From: Falsirhodobacter flavus
GTDB lineage: Bacteria; Pseudomonadota; Alphaproteobacteria; Rhodobacterales; Rhodobacteraceae
Reading direction: 5' to 3'
DNA length: 64,000 nt
Assembly: GCA_029846755.1 (NCBI GenBank)
Contig: JARWBI010000005.1
Coordinates: 121,482 to 185,481, forward strand
Notes under the pieces: model-generated
Told to the model about the DNA's origin: nothing
Databases searched by the model: none
What the model saw: the letters and a program-made list of their open reading frames with translations, nothing else
Shown: positions 38,350 to 48,811 of the stretch, one piece after another
How the letters are laid out: every line of letters begins with the position of its first letter
Numbering within the stretch: position 1 is the first letter of the stretch
Program-made: the position numbers and the translations under genes

Positions 38350-39090
38350 ATGAGGTTTCAGGGCAAGACGGTGATCGTCACGGGGGCAGGGTCCGGCATC
38401 GGGGCCGCGACGGCGCGACGCTTCGGCGATGAGGGCGCAAAGGTCGTGCTGGTCGCCCGCCATGCCGAGGGGATCGAGAAAGTCGCTGCCGGGCTGGACA
38501 ATGCCCGCGTCGTGGCCGCCGACATCACGCAGGACGCCGAGCGGATCGTGGCGGCCGCGGAGGGGCGGATCGACGTGCTGGTCAACAATGCCGGGATTGC
38601 GGTGTCAGGAGAGATCGAGGAGTTGTCCCCCGAGGACTGGGACAGGCAGATCCGCACCAATGTCACGGGAACCTATCTGGTCACGCGGGCGGCCTGGCCG
38701 CTGCTGAAGGCGGCGCGGGGAAATGTGGTCAACACATCCTCGGTTTCGGGGATCGGGGGCGATTGGGGGATGTTCGCCTATAACGCATCCAAAGGAGCGA
38801 TCAGCAACATGACGCGGGCCTTGGCACTGGATGGGGCGAAGCATGGCATCCGCGTCAATGCGGTGAACCCGGCGCTGACCGCCAGCGACATGACCGAGGA
38901 CATGCTGGACGACGCGGCATTGATCGCGAAGTTCCGCGAACGGATGCCGCTGGGCGCACCCGCGCAGCCCGAGGACGTGGCGGCGGTCATCGCCTTTCTT
39001 GCGTCGGAGGATGCGCGGATGGTGACGGGGGTGAACCTGCCGGTGGATGGGGGCTGCCTTGCGTCGAACGGACAGCCGCCGCAGGCCTAG
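38350..39090 (+). CDS. Short-chain dehydrogenase/reductase
   Basis: 246 residues, classical SDR. Cofactor motif T-G-A-G-S-G-I-G at 11-18, N-N-A-G at ~80-83, catalytic Ser in N-T-S-S-V-S-G and Y-N-A-S-K (Tyr/Lys) at ~144-148. C-terminal F-L-A-S-E-D-A-R-M-V-T-G and V-D-G-G. Substrate cannot be inferred. AAGGAG precedes the ATG. Its stop overlaps the end of the dnaJ-like gene on the other strand. Confidence 0.94.
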   Translation: MRFQGKTVIVTGAGSGIGAATARRFGDEGAKVVLVARHAEGIEKVAAGLDNARVVAADITQDAERIVAAAEGRIDVLVNNAGIAVSGEIEELSPEDWDRQIRTNVTGTYLVTRAAWPLLKAARGNVVNTSSVSGIGGDWGMFAYNASKGAISNMTRALALDGAKHGIRVNAVNPALTASDMTEDMLDDAALIAKFRERMPLGAPAQPEDVAAVIAFLASEDARMVTGVNLPVDGGCLASNGQPPQA

Positions 39091-39710
39091 TCGCGGAAGT
39101 TGCGGCTGTCCTTGATCTGCTCCCACGCCCAGACGACCTCTTGCAGCCGATCCTCGTCGTCGCGGTTGCCGCCGTTCATGTCGGGGTGCAGGTCTTTGAC
39201 GAGGCTTTTATATTGCTTGCGGATTTCGACGCGCGTCCACGTATCGCGCGCGTCGAGGATTTCCAGCGCCTTGCGCTCGGTCGGGGGCAGTTTGCGGGTC
39301 GCGCCAGAGACAGGCTGGCGGCCGGGATTCTGGGTCGCCTTGTCGCCCAGAATCTCCATCGGGTCGTTCACGCCAAGGCGCGACCAGACATGGCCTTCGT
39401 CGGGGCGGCGCGTCTCGCGGCCCCAGACCCGGTCCTTGTCGATGAACTCGGCGAAGTCTTCTTCGGTCTTGCCTTGGAAGAAGTTCCATTTCAGGTTGTA
39501 TTCGCGGACGTGATCCTTGCAGAACCAGACGTATTCATCAAGGTGATCGGGCGAGCGGGGCGCACGGTAGAGCCCTGCCTCCTTGCAGCCCGGAAAGGCG
39601 CATTCACGGGTGGACGTTTCCTGCGCGCCCGACATGCCCCGGCGCCCCGTTTTGCGGCGCTTCTTGTCGGATGAAACGCGAATGTCGAATTCGAAGGGGG
39701 GTTTGCTCAT
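39087..39710 (-). CDS. J-domain protein with N-terminal zinc-finger-like region
   Basis: 207 residues. The J domain is at the C-terminus (~145-205), with L-H-P-D-M-N-G-G carrying the H-P-D motif that stimulates Hsp70. Upstream (~36-70), C-A-F-P-G-C and F-C-K-D-H could bind zinc. This architecture is found next to cobS and bolA in Rhodobacterales. The ATG at 39710 is chosen over a longer reading. Client is unknown. Confidence 0.88.
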   Translation of the reverse strand: MSKPPFEFDIRVSSDKKRRKTGRRGMSGAQETSTRECAFPGCKEAGLYRAPRSPDHLDEYVWFCKDHVREYNLKWNFFQGKTEEDFAEFIDKDRVWGRETRRPDEGHVWSRLGVNDPMEILGDKATQNPGRQPVSGATRKLPPTERKALEILDARDTWTRVEIRKQYKSLVKDLHPDMNGGNRDDEDRLQEVVWAWEQIKDSRNFRD

Positions 39711-39783
39711 GTCAGGGCCTTTCCGAGTCGGAGGCGAGAGTTTAGACATTTGCGCGCCGGATTGAAGGGGGTGGAGGGTCACG

Positions 39784-40035
39784 ATGAGGAAAGCGGACGA
39801 AATTCGCGCGGCGCTGGCGGTGTTCCAGCCTACCGTCCTGGAGATCGAGGACGAGAGCGAGAAGCATCGAGGCCATGGCGGATGGCAGGAAGGCGGCGAG
39901 ACGCATTTCCGCGTGACGTTGCGGGCCGAAGCGTTGGGGCCGATGTCGCGTGTGGCGCGCCACAGGGCAGTGCATCAGGCGCTGGGGCCAGAGCTGATCG
40001 CGCGCATCCACGCGCTTGCGCTGGATCTGGGGTAG
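39784..40035 (+). CDS. bolA: BolA family protein
   Basis: 83 residues, BolA fold (class II KH-like). V-L-E-I-E-D-E-S-E-K-H-R-G-H at ~18-31 gives the [H/C] loop where BolA proteins coordinate Fe-S clusters with a monothiol glutaredoxin. F-R-V-T-L and R-H-R-A-V-H-Q-A-L at ~57-66 follow, the latter including the conserved helix-3 R-H-R. Divergent from the J-domain gene. Confidence 0.93.
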   Translation: MRKADEIRAALAVFQPTVLEIEDESEKHRGHGGWQEGGETHFRVTLRAEALGPMSRVARHRAVHQALGPELIARIHALALDLG

Positions 40036-40098
40036 GGTGGCGCGACGCTCACACCCCTCTCGGGGGGGCATTCGCGCCGCGCCCTGAAATCTGCGATT

Positions 40099-42237
40099 TT
40101 AGAGTTGCGCCTTGAGCTGGAGGCGGCGCTGGTGCAGCACCGGCTCGGTATAGCCGGAGGGCTGGTTGCGGCCCTTGAAGACCAGATCGCAGGCAGCCTG
40201 AAAGGCGATGCCGTCGAAGCCGGGGGTCATGGGCAGGTATTCGGGATCGCCCTCGTTCTGGCGGTCCACGACGGCGGCCATCTTGCGCATCGCGGTCATG
40301 ACGGTGGCCTCGTCCACCACGCCGTGATGCAGCCAGTTCGCCAGCGCCTGCGATGAGATGCGGCAGGTCGCGCGATCCTCCATCAGGCCAACATCGTGGA
40401 TGTCCGGCACTTTGGAACAGCCGACGCCCTGATTCACCCAGCGGACGACATAGCCGAGGATGCCTTGGGCGTTGTTCTCGACCTCGGCGCGGATTTCGTC
40501 GGGGGACCAGTTGGCGCCGTGGGACAGGGGCGGGGTCAGCAGATCCTCCAGCGTGCCGCGCGGGCCGCCAGCTGCGATCTCGTCCTGCCGGGCGGCGACG
40601 TCGATCTGGTGGTAATGGGTTGCGTGCAGCGTGGCGGCGGTCGGCGAGGGAACCCAAGCGCAGCTTGCGCCCGCCTTGGGGTGGCCGATCTTCGCCTCCA
40701 GCATGTCGGCCATCTTGTCGGGCATCGCCCACATGCCCTTGCCGATCTGGGCGCGGCCCTTCAGCCCGCAGGCAAGGCCGATATCGACGTTGCGATCCTC
40801 GTAGGACTTGATCCAAGCGGCCGATTTCATGTCGCCCTTGCGGATCATCGGGCCGGCTTCCATCGAGGTGTGGATCTCGTCCCCGGTGCGGTCCAGAAAG
40901 CCGGTGTTGATGAAAGCGACGCGATGTTGTGCCGCGCGGATGCATTCTGCAAGGTTGACCGAAGTGCGGCGTTCCTCGTCCATGATGCCCAGTTTCACCG
41001 TGTTGCGCGGCAGGCCCAGCGCATCTTCGACCGCGTCGAAGATACGGGCGGCGAAGGCGACCTCGGTCGGGCCGTGCATCTTGGGCTTTACCACATAGAC
41101 CGAGCCGGTGGCGGAGTTCGTGCGGTCGTGCATGGCGCAAAGCACGGTGACGAAGGCGTCCATGATGCCCTCCGGCACCTCGCGCCCGTCGCGGTCGAGG
41201 ATGGCGGGGTTGGTCATCAGATGCCCGACGTTGCGCACCAGCATCAGCGCGCGGCCCTTCAGCGTCACATCGCCATCGGGGCCGCTGAAGACCAGATCGG
41301 GGTTCAGGCGGCGGGTGACCGTCTCGCCGCCCTTGACGAACTCCTCGGTCAGATCGCCGGTCATCAGGCCCAGCCAGTTGGAATAGGCCAGCACCTTGTC
41401 GGGCGCATCCACGGCGGCGATGGAATCCTCAAGGTCCATGATCGCCGTGACGGCGGATTCGAGGCGGATGTCGGCGATATGGGCGCGGTCGGTGGTGCCG
41501 ATGGGATGGCTTCCATCGAATTCGACGATGATGTGCAGGTGGTTGTTGCGCAGCACGATGGCCGAGGGATCGGATTCTGCGCCCGACCAGCCAACGAATT
41601 GCGACGGGTCGCGCAGGGTCGTCTCAACCGGGCCGCGATCATGCACCAGATGCAGGCGCAGCCCGCCTTCGATGCGGGGCTCGGCCAGATCCAGCCACGA
41701 TCCGTTTGCAAGCGGCGCGGCCCGGTCGAGGAAATCGCGACCCCAGCCGATCACCCGCGCGCCGCGATCCGCGTCGTAGCCGCGCCCCGCTGGTGCGTCG
41801 CCCAAGGCGTCGGTGCCGTAAAGCGCGTCATAGAGCGAACCCCAGCGAGCATTCGCGGCGTTCAGGGCATAGCGCGCGTTGCTGATCGGCACGACAAGCT
41901 GCGGGCCGGGGATGGTCGCGATTTCAGGGTCGACGTTTTCGGTCTGGATCAGGAATTCCGGACCCTGATCGACCAGATATCCGATCTCGCGCAGGAAGGC
42001 GGCATAGGCGTCCGCGTCCCAAGGCTGGCCGCGCCGCGACAGGTGCCACGCATCCAGCTGCGCCTGCATCTGGTCGCGCGTCTTCAGCAGGGCGCGGTTT
42101 TCGGGGCCAAGCCTGTGCACCGCATCCGCCAGCCCCTGCCAGAAGGCATCCGCGGTCACGGAAAGCCCCGGGAGGGCACGCTCCTCGATGAAGGTTGCGA
42201 GCCGTTCGTCCACCTGAAGCCCGTGGCGGTTTTCCAT
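40099..42237 (-). CDS. glcB: Malate synthase G
   Basis: 712 residues (E. coli GlcB 723). It condenses glyoxylate and acetyl-CoA to malate. Seen: [14 protein letters not shown] at ~266-279, [13 protein letters not shown], and the active-site region [14 protein letters not shown] at ~446-459, with [21 protein letters not shown] is the start, preceded by GGGAGAA. Isocitrate lyase is not in the window. Confidence 0.97.
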   Translation of the reverse strand: MENRHGLQVDERLATFIEERALPGLSVTADAFWQGLADAVHRLGPENRALLKTRDQMQAQLDAWHLSRRGQPWDADAYAAFLREIGYLVDQGPEFLIQTENVDPEIATIPGPQLVVPISNARYALNAANARWGSLYDALYGTDALGDAPAGRGYDADRGARVIGWGRDFLDRAAPLANGSWLDLAEPRIEGGLRLHLVHDRGPVETTLRDPSQFVGWSGAESDPSAIVLRNNHLHIIVEFDGSHPIGTTDRAHIADIRLESAVTAIMDLEDSIAAVDAPDKVLAYSNWLGLMTGDLTEEFVKGGETVTRRLNPDLVFSGPDGDVTLKGRALMLVRNVGHLMTNPAILDRDGREVPEGIMDAFVTVLCAMHDRTNSATGSVYVVKPKMHGPTEVAFAARIFDAVEDALGLPRNTVKLGIMDEERRTSVNLAECIRAAQHRVAFINTGFLDRTGDEIHTSMEAGPMIRKGDMKSAAWIKSYEDRNVDIGLACGLKGRAQIGKGMWAMPDKMADMLEAKIGHPKAGASCAWVPSPTAATLHATHYHQIDVAARQDEIAAGGPRGTLEDLLTPPLSHGANWSPDEIRAEVENNAQGILGYVVRWVNQGVGCSKVPDIHDVGLMEDRATCRISSQALANWLHHGVVDEATVMTAMRKMAAVVDRQNEGDPEYLPMTPGFDGIAFQAACDLVFKGRNQPSGYTEPVLHQRRLQLKAQL

Positions 42238-42345
42238 GCGTGTTCTCCCTTTTCGGTGCCAGCCTATCGACATAGCGTGCCGCCGCGCAACGGCAGCTTG
42301 CACCTGCGCGCGGCCGGGTTAGCTTGGGCGGAACAGGAGACCCCA

Positions 42346-44793
42346 ATGACCGTTCGCCTTGCCGATTACACGCCCCCCAGCCACCTTGTCGAAAGCGTCG
42401 ATCTGACGTTCCGGCTGCATCCGACGCAGACGCGGGTGATCTCTCGCATCCGGTTCGCGGCGGGCGGGCCGGTGCTGCGGTTGGACGGGGAAAAGCTGCG
42501 GCTGATTTCAGCAAGCGTGGACGGGGTTGCGATTGCGGAGCAGCCAGACGAGACGGGGCTGACGCTGGCCGTGCCCGAACGCGCCTTCACCTTCGAGGCG
42601 GAGGTGGAGATATCGCCCGCCGAGAATACCGCGCTTGAGGGGCTTTACATGTCGAACGGCATGTATTGCACCCAGTGCGAGGCCGAGGGTTTCAGAAAAA
42701 TCACCTTCTATCCCGACCGGCCCGATGTGATGGCCCCGTTCCGCGTTCGGATCGAAAGCGATCTGCCGGTGCTGTTGTCGAACGGCGATCCGGTTGATGG
42801 CGGCTGGAACGATCCCTGGCCGAAACCGTCCTATCTGTTCGCGCTGGTGGCGGGCGATCTGGTCGCGCATCGCGGCAGCTTCACCACCATGTCGGGGCGC
42901 GAGGTGGCGCTGAACATCTGGGTGCGTCCGGGCGACGAGGATCGATGCGAATACGCAATGGACGCGCTGATCCGGTCGATGAAATGGGACGAGGATGTCT
43001 ACGGTCGCGAATACGATCTGTCGGTCTTCAACATCGTCGCGGTCGATGATTTCAACATGGGCGCGATGGAGAACAAGGGGCTGAACATCTTCAACTCGAA
43101 GTATGTGCTTGCCCGGCCCGAAACGGCGACCGACGAGGATTTCGCCCGGATCGAGGCGATCATCGCGCATGAATATTTCCACAACTGGACCGGCAACCGG
43201 ATCACGTGCCGCGACTGGTTCCAGCTTTGCCTGAAGGAAGGGCTGACCGTGTTCCGCGATCAGCAGTTCTCGGGCGACATGCGGTCCCACGCGGTCAAGC
43301 GGATCGAGGATGTGCTGATGCTGCGCGCGCGCCAGTTCCGCGAGGATGGCGGCCCGCTGGCCCACCCCGTCCGCCCGGAGGTCTATGAGGAGATCAACAA
43401 TTTCTATACCGCGACCGTCTATGAAAAGGGCGCCGAGGTGATCGGGATGCTGAAGCTGTTGGTCGGGGACGAGGGTTATGCCAAGGCGCTGGACCTCTAT
43501 TTCAACCGGCACGACGGGCAGGCCTGCACGATCGAGGATTGGCTACGCGTGTTCGAGGATGCGACCGGGCGCGATCTGGCCCAGTTCAAGCGCTGGTATA
43601 CCGAGGCGGGCACCCCGCGCGTCCATGTCGAGGAGGCATATGATGATGGCATATACGCGCTGACCCTCTCGCAGGCGGGCGGCAATCCCAAGGTAATTCC
43701 GGTCGCGCTGGGGCTTTTGGGCGCAGACGGAGGCGAGGTTCTGCCGACCACGGTGCTGGAGCTGACGGAGCCGGTGCAGACCTTCCGTTTTCCGGCGGCG
43801 TCGCGTCCGGTGGCATCGGTGCTGCGCGGTTTCTCGGCCCCGGTGGAAATGGCGATGCAGCGCGATCACGCGTTCCTGCTGGCCCATGACACCGACCCGT
43901 TCAACCGTTGGGAAGCGGGAAGGGCGCTGGCCAAGGAGGTGATGGCGGGAGTTGTCGCTGGTGCCGAGGTCCGGGCGGATTGGCTGAACGGACTGGCAGC
44001 GCTGGTGACGGCGGATCTGGACCCCGCCTTCCGCGCGCTGGCGCTGCGCCTGCCGGGCGAGGACGACATGGCGCAGACGCTGCACGCCTCGGGCGTGGTG
44101 CCGGACCCGGACCGTATCCGCGCTGCGCGCAAGACGATGGCGCGGGCGTTGGCGGAACGGCTGCGGGCCGATCTGCCCGCACTGGTCGGGGTTGCGGAGC
44201 CGTGGACGCCCGACCCGGCACAGGCGGGGCGGCGGGCGTTGCGGCTGGCTGCGCTGTCGATGCTCTCGCGTCTGGATGGCGGGGCGGAGGCGGCGCGGGT
44301 CTTTGCCGCGGCGGACAACATGACCGAGGAGGCGGGCGCGCTGGCCTGTCTGCTGGAGGTGGGCGCGGGTGCGGAGGCCGCGCTTGCGTTCGAGGCGAAG
44401 TGGCAGGACGACCGCATCGTGATGGACAAATGGTTCACGCTTCAGATCCTGCATTCGGACGATGCGGTGGGGATGACGGAACGGCTGGTGCGGCATCCGC
44501 TGTTCGACATGAAGAACCCGAACCGTTTCCGGGCCGTGATCTCGGCGCTGGCGGCGAACCATGCGGGCTTTCACCGCGCGGACGGGGCAGGGTATCGGCT
44601 GCTGGCCGATTGGCTGATCCGGCTGGACCCGGTGAACCCGCAGACGGCGGCGCGGATGTCTTCGGCCTTCGACAGCTGGTCGCGTTACGACGCCGACCGC
44701 CAGGGGATGATGAAGGAGCAGCTTCGGCGCATTCTTGCCACCCCCGGCCTTTCGCGCGATCTGGCCGAGATGGCGGGGCGGATGGCAGGATGA
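42346..44793 (+). CDS. pepN: Aminopeptidase N
   Basis: 815 residues, M1 zinc metallopeptidase of the PepN type. Exopeptidase motif G-A-M-E-N-K-G at ~241-247 and zinc site H-E-Y-F-H-N-W-T-G-N-R with the third ligand in L-K-E-G-L-T-V-F-R-D at ~279-310. A C-terminal helical domain follows. The ATG at 42346 has CAGGAGA upstream. A single open frame extends almost 2 kb further upstream through glcB but is an antisense shadow. Confidence 0.97.
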   Translation: MTVRLADYTPPSHLVESVDLTFRLHPTQTRVISRIRFAAGGPVLRLDGEKLRLISASVDGVAIAEQPDETGLTLAVPERAFTFEAEVEISPAENTALEGLYMSNGMYCTQCEAEGFRKITFYPDRPDVMAPFRVRIESDLPVLLSNGDPVDGGWNDPWPKPSYLFALVAGDLVAHRGSFTTMSGREVALNIWVRPGDEDRCEYAMDALIRSMKWDEDVYGREYDLSVFNIVAVDDFNMGAMENKGLNIFNSKYVLARPETATDEDFARIEAIIAHEYFHNWTGNRITCRDWFQLCLKEGLTVFRDQQFSGDMRSHAVKRIEDVLMLRARQFREDGGPLAHPVRPEVYEEINNFYTATVYEKGAEVIGMLKLLVGDEGYAKALDLYFNRHDGQACTIEDWLRVFEDATGRDLAQFKRWYTEAGTPRVHVEEAYDDGIYALTLSQAGGNPKVIPVALGLLGADGGEVLPTTVLELTEPVQTFRFPAASRPVASVLRGFSAPVEMAMQRDHAFLLAHDTDPFNRWEAGRALAKEVMAGVVAGAEVRADWLNGLAALVTADLDPAFRALALRLPGEDDMAQTLHASGVVPDPDRIRAARKTMARALAERLRADLPALVGVAEPWTPDPAQAGRRALRLAALSMLSRLDGGAEAARVFAAADNMTEEAGALACLLEVGAGAEAALAFEAKWQDDRIVMDKWFTLQILHSDDAVGMTERLVRHPLFDMKNPNRFRAVISALAANHAGFHRADGAGYRLLADWLIRLDPVNPQTAARMSSAFDSWSRYDADRQGMMKEQLRRILATPGLSRDLAEMAGRMAG

Positions 44794-44857
44794 CGCGGCT
44801 TGCCTTGCGGGGGGGCGTGCGCCATGTCATGAAAGGGCATCGCCGTCAGGTAGAGAG

Positions 44858-45739
44858 ATGAGAGAACGTATCGACCCCCTCATTGCGGAACGGGCACCTT
44901 GGTTGTTCTCGGGCCGTCCGCATCATCGTCTTGCCTATAATGCGCTGACCCGCGTTCTTGGATATCCGAAGACGCTGGCTTTGGCCGAACAGTATCGCGA
45001 CCTGCCCACGCCCCAGCTGATGGGCGAGGTTGCGAAGCTGATTGCCAAGGACATCCAGATCACGGGGCTGGAGAATCTGCCCCGCAACGGCCCCGCACTG
45101 ATCGTGGCGAATCATCCGACTGGAATCGCGGACGGGGTGATCCTGCATCACCTGATCCAGCCGCTGCGGCCCGACCTGTTCTTCTATGCCAACAGCGACA
45201 TCCTGCGGGTCATGCCGCAGATGGCCGACCTGATCGCGCCGGTCGAATGGCGGCAGGAAAAGCGGTCCATGCAGAAGACGCGCGAGACGATGGATTACAC
45301 CCGCCGCGCGATCGAGGCGGGGCGGCTCGGGATCATCTTCCCCTCGGGGCGGCTGGCAAAGCGCACGGGGCTGAAGCTGATGGAGCGTCCGTGGATGGCA
45401 TCCGCGGCAATGATCGCGCGCAAGTTCGACCTGCCGGTGATCCCGTTGAACATCCGCGCGCGCAATTCGACGCTGTTCTATCTGTTCGACCTGATCCACC
45501 CGACGTTGCGCGACATCACCCTGTTCCACGAGGTGCTGAATAAGCACCGCCAGCCCTATCGTCTGACGATGGGGCACCCGATCCCGGCGGATCGCATTCC
45601 CGCCAAATCCGAAGAAGGGATCGAGATGCTGCGCGCCGAGACGCTGGCGCTGGGCGGTGAATATGCGCCCGCCGTCAGCCTTGTGCAGATGACCCGCCTT
45701 TGGGGCGAGCGGCCCGCCGCCCGCCTGACAAGCCCCTGA
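44858..45739 (+). CDS. PlsC-like 1-acyl-glycerol-3-phosphate acyltransferase
   Basis: 293 residues. Acyltransferase motif I is V-A-N-H-P-T-G-I-A-D-G near 93-103, in which His and Asp are separated by five residues and not the usual four. Motif III is F-P-S-G-R-L-A-K near 166-173. It probably acylates a lysolipid at the membrane; specificity unknown. It is 64 bases after pepN and upstream of the TauE exporter gene. Confidence 0.88.
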   Translation: MRERIDPLIAERAPWLFSGRPHHRLAYNALTRVLGYPKTLALAEQYRDLPTPQLMGEVAKLIAKDIQITGLENLPRNGPALIVANHPTGIADGVILHHLIQPLRPDLFFYANSDILRVMPQMADLIAPVEWRQEKRSMQKTRETMDYTRRAIEAGRLGIIFPSGRLAKRTGLKLMERPWMASAAMIARKFDLPVIPLNIRARNSTLFYLFDLIHPTLRDITLFHEVLNKHRQPYRLTMGHPIPADRIPAKSEEGIEMLRAETLALGGEYAPAVSLVQMTRLWGERPAARLTSP

Positions 45740-45786
45740 AATTGACGGCTCGACCAGATCCCCGGTTCGACGCTCTGGGAGAGTGA

Positions 45787-46527
45787 ATGGAATTCCTGAC
45801 AAGCGATTTCGCGCTGTTCCTGCTGATCGGCTTCGCGGCCCAGATCGTGGATGGCGCGCTGGGCATGGCCTTCGGGGTGCTGGCGACCTCCAGCCTTCTG
45901 GCGATGGGGGTGCCGCCCGCGACGGCCAGTGCGATGACCCATGTGACCGAATGTTTCACCACGGCGGCGTCCGGCACATCGCACGCGCTGCACCGGAACG
46001 TCGATTGGAAGCTGGTGCGACGGCTGGCCCCGGCGGGGATGATCGGTGGGGCGCTGGGCGCGTTCCTTCTGTCCAACATCGACGGATCGGTGATCGAGCC
46101 GTTCATTTCGGTCTATCTGATCGGGATCGGCGTGTTCATCCTGTGGAAGGCACTGCGCCCGCTGCGCCAGCGCAAAATGCACGACCGCGCGGTGCCGTTC
46201 ATCGGCTCCGTCGGCGGCTTTCTGGATGCGATCGGCGGCGGGGGATGGGGGCCGATGGTGACCTCGACGCTGGTGGGCCGGGGGCATGACATCAAGAAGG
46301 TCATCGGTTCGACCAATCTGACGGAATTCATGGTAACGCTGGTGATCTCGGCCACGTTCATCGCATCGCTCGGCTGGGCCGAGCTCTCGTCGGCGGCGGG
46401 GCTGATCGTGGGCGGGGTGCTTGCGGCTCCGCTCGGGGCCTTCGTGCTGAAGAAGGTGCCGGTGAAGCCGCTCATGGTTGCCGTCGCCTGCGTCATCATC
46501 GCGACGGCCGGGCTGCGCCTGATCTAG
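45787..46527 (+). CDS. TauE/SafE (DUF81) family membrane exporter
   Basis: 246 residues with about eight hydrophobic segments. The internally repeated halves are seen as Q-I-V-D-G-A-L-G-M-A-F-G near 19-30 and F-L-D-A-I-G-G-G-G-W-G-P-M near 143-155. The family moves sulfite, sulfoacetate or related organosulfur anions; the substrate here is unknown. GGGAGAGTGA precedes the start. It overlaps the converging transglycosylase gene by four bases. Confidence 0.92.
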   Translation: MEFLTSDFALFLLIGFAAQIVDGALGMAFGVLATSSLLAMGVPPATASAMTHVTECFTTAASGTSHALHRNVDWKLVRRLAPAGMIGGALGAFLLSNIDGSVIEPFISVYLIGIGVFILWKALRPLRQRKMHDRAVPFIGSVGGFLDAIGGGGWGPMVTSTLVGRGHDIKKVIGSTNLTEFMVTLVISATFIASLGWAELSSAAGLIVGGVLAAPLGAFVLKKVPVKPLMVAVACVIIATAGLRLI

Positions 46528-47111
46528 GCGCGGCAGTAGGATTGGCTGCGGGTCCAGGCGGCCATCTCGGACCGTTTGGCATCGCTGCGGAAGGGGGCCC
46601 AGTCGCGGCCGAGGCCACGGTTGCCGCGACCTGCGACCATGTTGTCGCGGCTGACCTGCACCGCCGCGATTTCCACCGCGCAGGACAGGTTCGCGGCGCC
46701 GTTCTTCAGCGCGCCGGTGCTGGTTGCCTCGCAGCCATAGGCGCGGGCGGTCGAGGGCGCGATCTGCGTCAGGCCGATCCATTTGCCGCCGCCGCCCGAT
46801 GCCTGCGGATTCCAGGTGGATTCGTGTTTCGCAAGCGCCGACAGGATGCCCGACCAAAACGCCTGACGGTCCGTTTCGCTGGCGTTCTCGTAGCCGGGGC
46901 ACCATGTTTCGATGTCGGACGGCACCAGCGAGGTGAGGTCCTTCTGCCCGACGGCTTCCAGCGTCGTGGCCGTCCAGGTCTTCGCCTCGGGGCGGAAGTC
47001 CCACCGCATGGCCGGGGTCGTATCGACGACGGGGGCCGAGGTGGTGGAGGTCGCGCCGCAGGAAATGGGCAGCGCGAGAATGGCACCGAGGAGAAGGGTC
47101 TTGGCTTGCAT
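46524..47111 (-). CDS. Lytic transglycosylase SLT-domain protein
   Basis: 195 residues. An N-terminal signal ends in P-I-S-C, a possible lipobox (Cys18). The SLT fold has A-K-H-E-S-T-W-N-P-Q (catalytic Glu near residue 97) and G-L-T-Q-I-A-P-S-T-A-R-A-Y-G near 112-125. It should cleave the glycan strands of peptidoglycan. Stands alone; its upstream 188 bases to gatB show no other gene. Confidence 0.9.
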   Translation of the reverse strand: MQAKTLLLGAILALPISCGATSTTSAPVVDTTPAMRWDFRPEAKTWTATTLEAVGQKDLTSLVPSDIETWCPGYENASETDRQAFWSGILSALAKHESTWNPQASGGGGKWIGLTQIAPSTARAYGCEATSTGALKNGAANLSCAVEIAAVQVSRDNMVAGRGNRGLGRDWAPFRSDAKRSEMAAWTRSQSYCRA

Positions 47112-47299
47112 TGGTCCGGAAACGTGGCACCGCGTCCGTGCGCGGCCTTGTGCTTCTGACGATCCGGGAGGTGTCTGACAAGCTGGGGGGATTCCGCTCG
47201 GCGTGAATCCGCCGCTTTTGCCCGGTCTGCGAGCGGATGCCCGCCCTTGCCGATGGGGGCGGTCCGGCCTAGAAAGACCCTGCTGAAAAGGATGTGACG

Positions 47300-48811
47300 A
47301 TGCTGGACCTGACCTTCGAGAACCCCAAGCCCAAAGTCATCGCGGGCGCGCTGCATGACTGGGAACTGGTCATCGGGATGGAGATCCACGCGCAGGTCTC
47401 GTCCAATGCCAAGCTGTTTTCCGGCGCATCGACCGGGTTCGGGGCAGAGCCGAACAGCCACGTCGCCTTCGTCGATTGCGCGATGCCGGGGATGCTGCCG
47501 GTCATCAACGAATTCTGCATCGAACAGGCGGTGCGCACGGGTCTGGGGCTGAAGGCCGCGATCAATCTGCGCTCGGCCTTCGATCGCAAGAATTATTTCT
47601 ATCCCGACCTGCCGCAAGGATATCAGATCAGTCAGCTTTACCACCCCATCGTGGGCGAGGGCGAGGTGCTGGTCGAGATGGGTCCGGGCGTCGCGCGGCT
47701 GGTGCGGATCGAGCGGATCCACCTTGAGCAGGACGCGGGCAAGTCGATCCACGACATGGACCCAAACAGCAGCTTCGTCGATTTCAACCGCACCGGCGTT
47801 GCGCTGATGGAGATCGTCAGCCGCCCCGACATCCGCGGGCCGGAGGAAGCGGCGGCCTATGTGACCAAGCTGCGCCAGATCCTGCGCTATCTTGGCACCT
47901 GCGACGGCAACATGCAGAACGGCAACCTGCGCGCCGACGTGAACGTCTCGGTCTGCCGTCCGGGCCAGTATGAGAGATATCAGGCGACGCAGGACTTCTC
48001 GCATCTGGGAACGCGGTGCGAGATCAAGAACATGAACTCCATGCGCTTCATCCAGGCTGCCATCGATTACGAGGCGCGGCGCCAGATCGCCATTCTGGAG
48101 GATGGCGGCAGCGTCGCGCAGGAGACGCGCCTTTACGATCCCGACCGGAACGAGACGCGGTCGATGCGGTCGAAGGAAGAAGCGCATGACTACCGCTATT
48201 TCCCCGATCCCGACCTTCTGCCGCTGGAAATCGAGCAGGCCTGGGTCGACGGGATCGCGGCCACCATGCCCGAACTGCCCGACGCCAAGAAGGCGCGGTT
48301 CATGGGCGATTTCGGCCTGACCGATTACGACGCGAACGTGCTGACGGCGGAACTCGATGCGGCCGGCTTCTTCGAGGAAGTCGCCAAGGGCCGCGATGGC
48401 AAACAGGCCGCGAACTGGGTCATCAACGAATTGTTCGGGCGTCTGAACAAGGAAGGGCTGGCGATCGAGGCATCCCCGATCTCGGCGGCGCAGCTTGGTG
48501 GTATTCTGGACCTGATGGCAAAGGGCGAAATTTCGGGCAAAATGGCCAAGGACCTGTTCGAGATCGTCTGGACCGAGGGCGGCGATCCCGCCGAAGTCGC
48601 GGCCGCCCGCGGCATGAAGCAGGTGACCGATACCGGCGCCATCGAGGCTGCGGTGGACGAGATCATCGCCGCCAACCCCGCGCAGGTGGAAAAGGCCAAG
48701 GCCAATCCGAAACTGGCGGGCTGGTTCGTGGGGCAGGTCATCAAGGCCACCGGCGGCAAGGCCGCGCCCGCGACGGTGAACGAGCTGGTGAACCGCAAGC
48801 TGGGCCTTTGA
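47300..48811 (+). CDS. gatB: Aspartyl/glutamyl-tRNA amidotransferase subunit B
   Basis: 503 residues. GatB binds misacylated Glu-tRNA-Gln/Asp-tRNA-Asn and activates it for amidation by Gat[13 protein letters not shown] at ~22-33, [14 protein letters not shown] at ~95-108, [12 protein letters not shown]-terminal YqeY-like domain at ~355-500. The ATG at 47300 has AAGG eight bases upstream; an in-frame GTG two codons earlier is less likely. Its stop overlaps the next start. Confidence 0.97.
   Translation: MLDLTFENPKPKVIAGALHDWELVIGMEIHAQVSSNAKLFSGASTGFGAEPNSHVAFVDCAMPGMLPVINEFCIEQAVRTGLGLKAAINLRSAFDRKNYFYPDLPQGYQISQLYHPIVGEGEVLVEMGPGVARLVRIERIHLEQDAGKSIHDMDPNSSFVDFNRTGVALMEIVSRPDIRGPEEAAAYVTKLRQILRYLGTCDGNMQNGNLRADVNVSVCRPGQYERYQATQDFSHLGTRCEIKNMNSMRFIQAAIDYEARRQIAILEDGGSVAQETRLYDPDRNETRSMRSKEEAHDYRYFPDPDLLPLEIEQAWVDGIAATMPELPDAKKARFMGDFGLTDYDANVLTAELDAAGFFEEVAKGRDGKQAANWVINELFGRLNKEGLAIEASPISAAQLGGILDLMAKGEISGKMAKDLFEIVWTEGGDPAEVAAARGMKQVTDTGAIEAAVDEIIAANPAQVEKAKANPKLAGWFVGQVIKATGGKAAPATVNELVNRKLGL

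Noticed and set aside
40396..42345. Plus-strand frame open through the whole glcB gene and continuous with pepN (1465 codons).
   Set aside because: It is antisense to a clear malate synthase. High-GC codon bias leaves antisense frames open; pepN has its own ribosome-binding site and conserved start at 42346.
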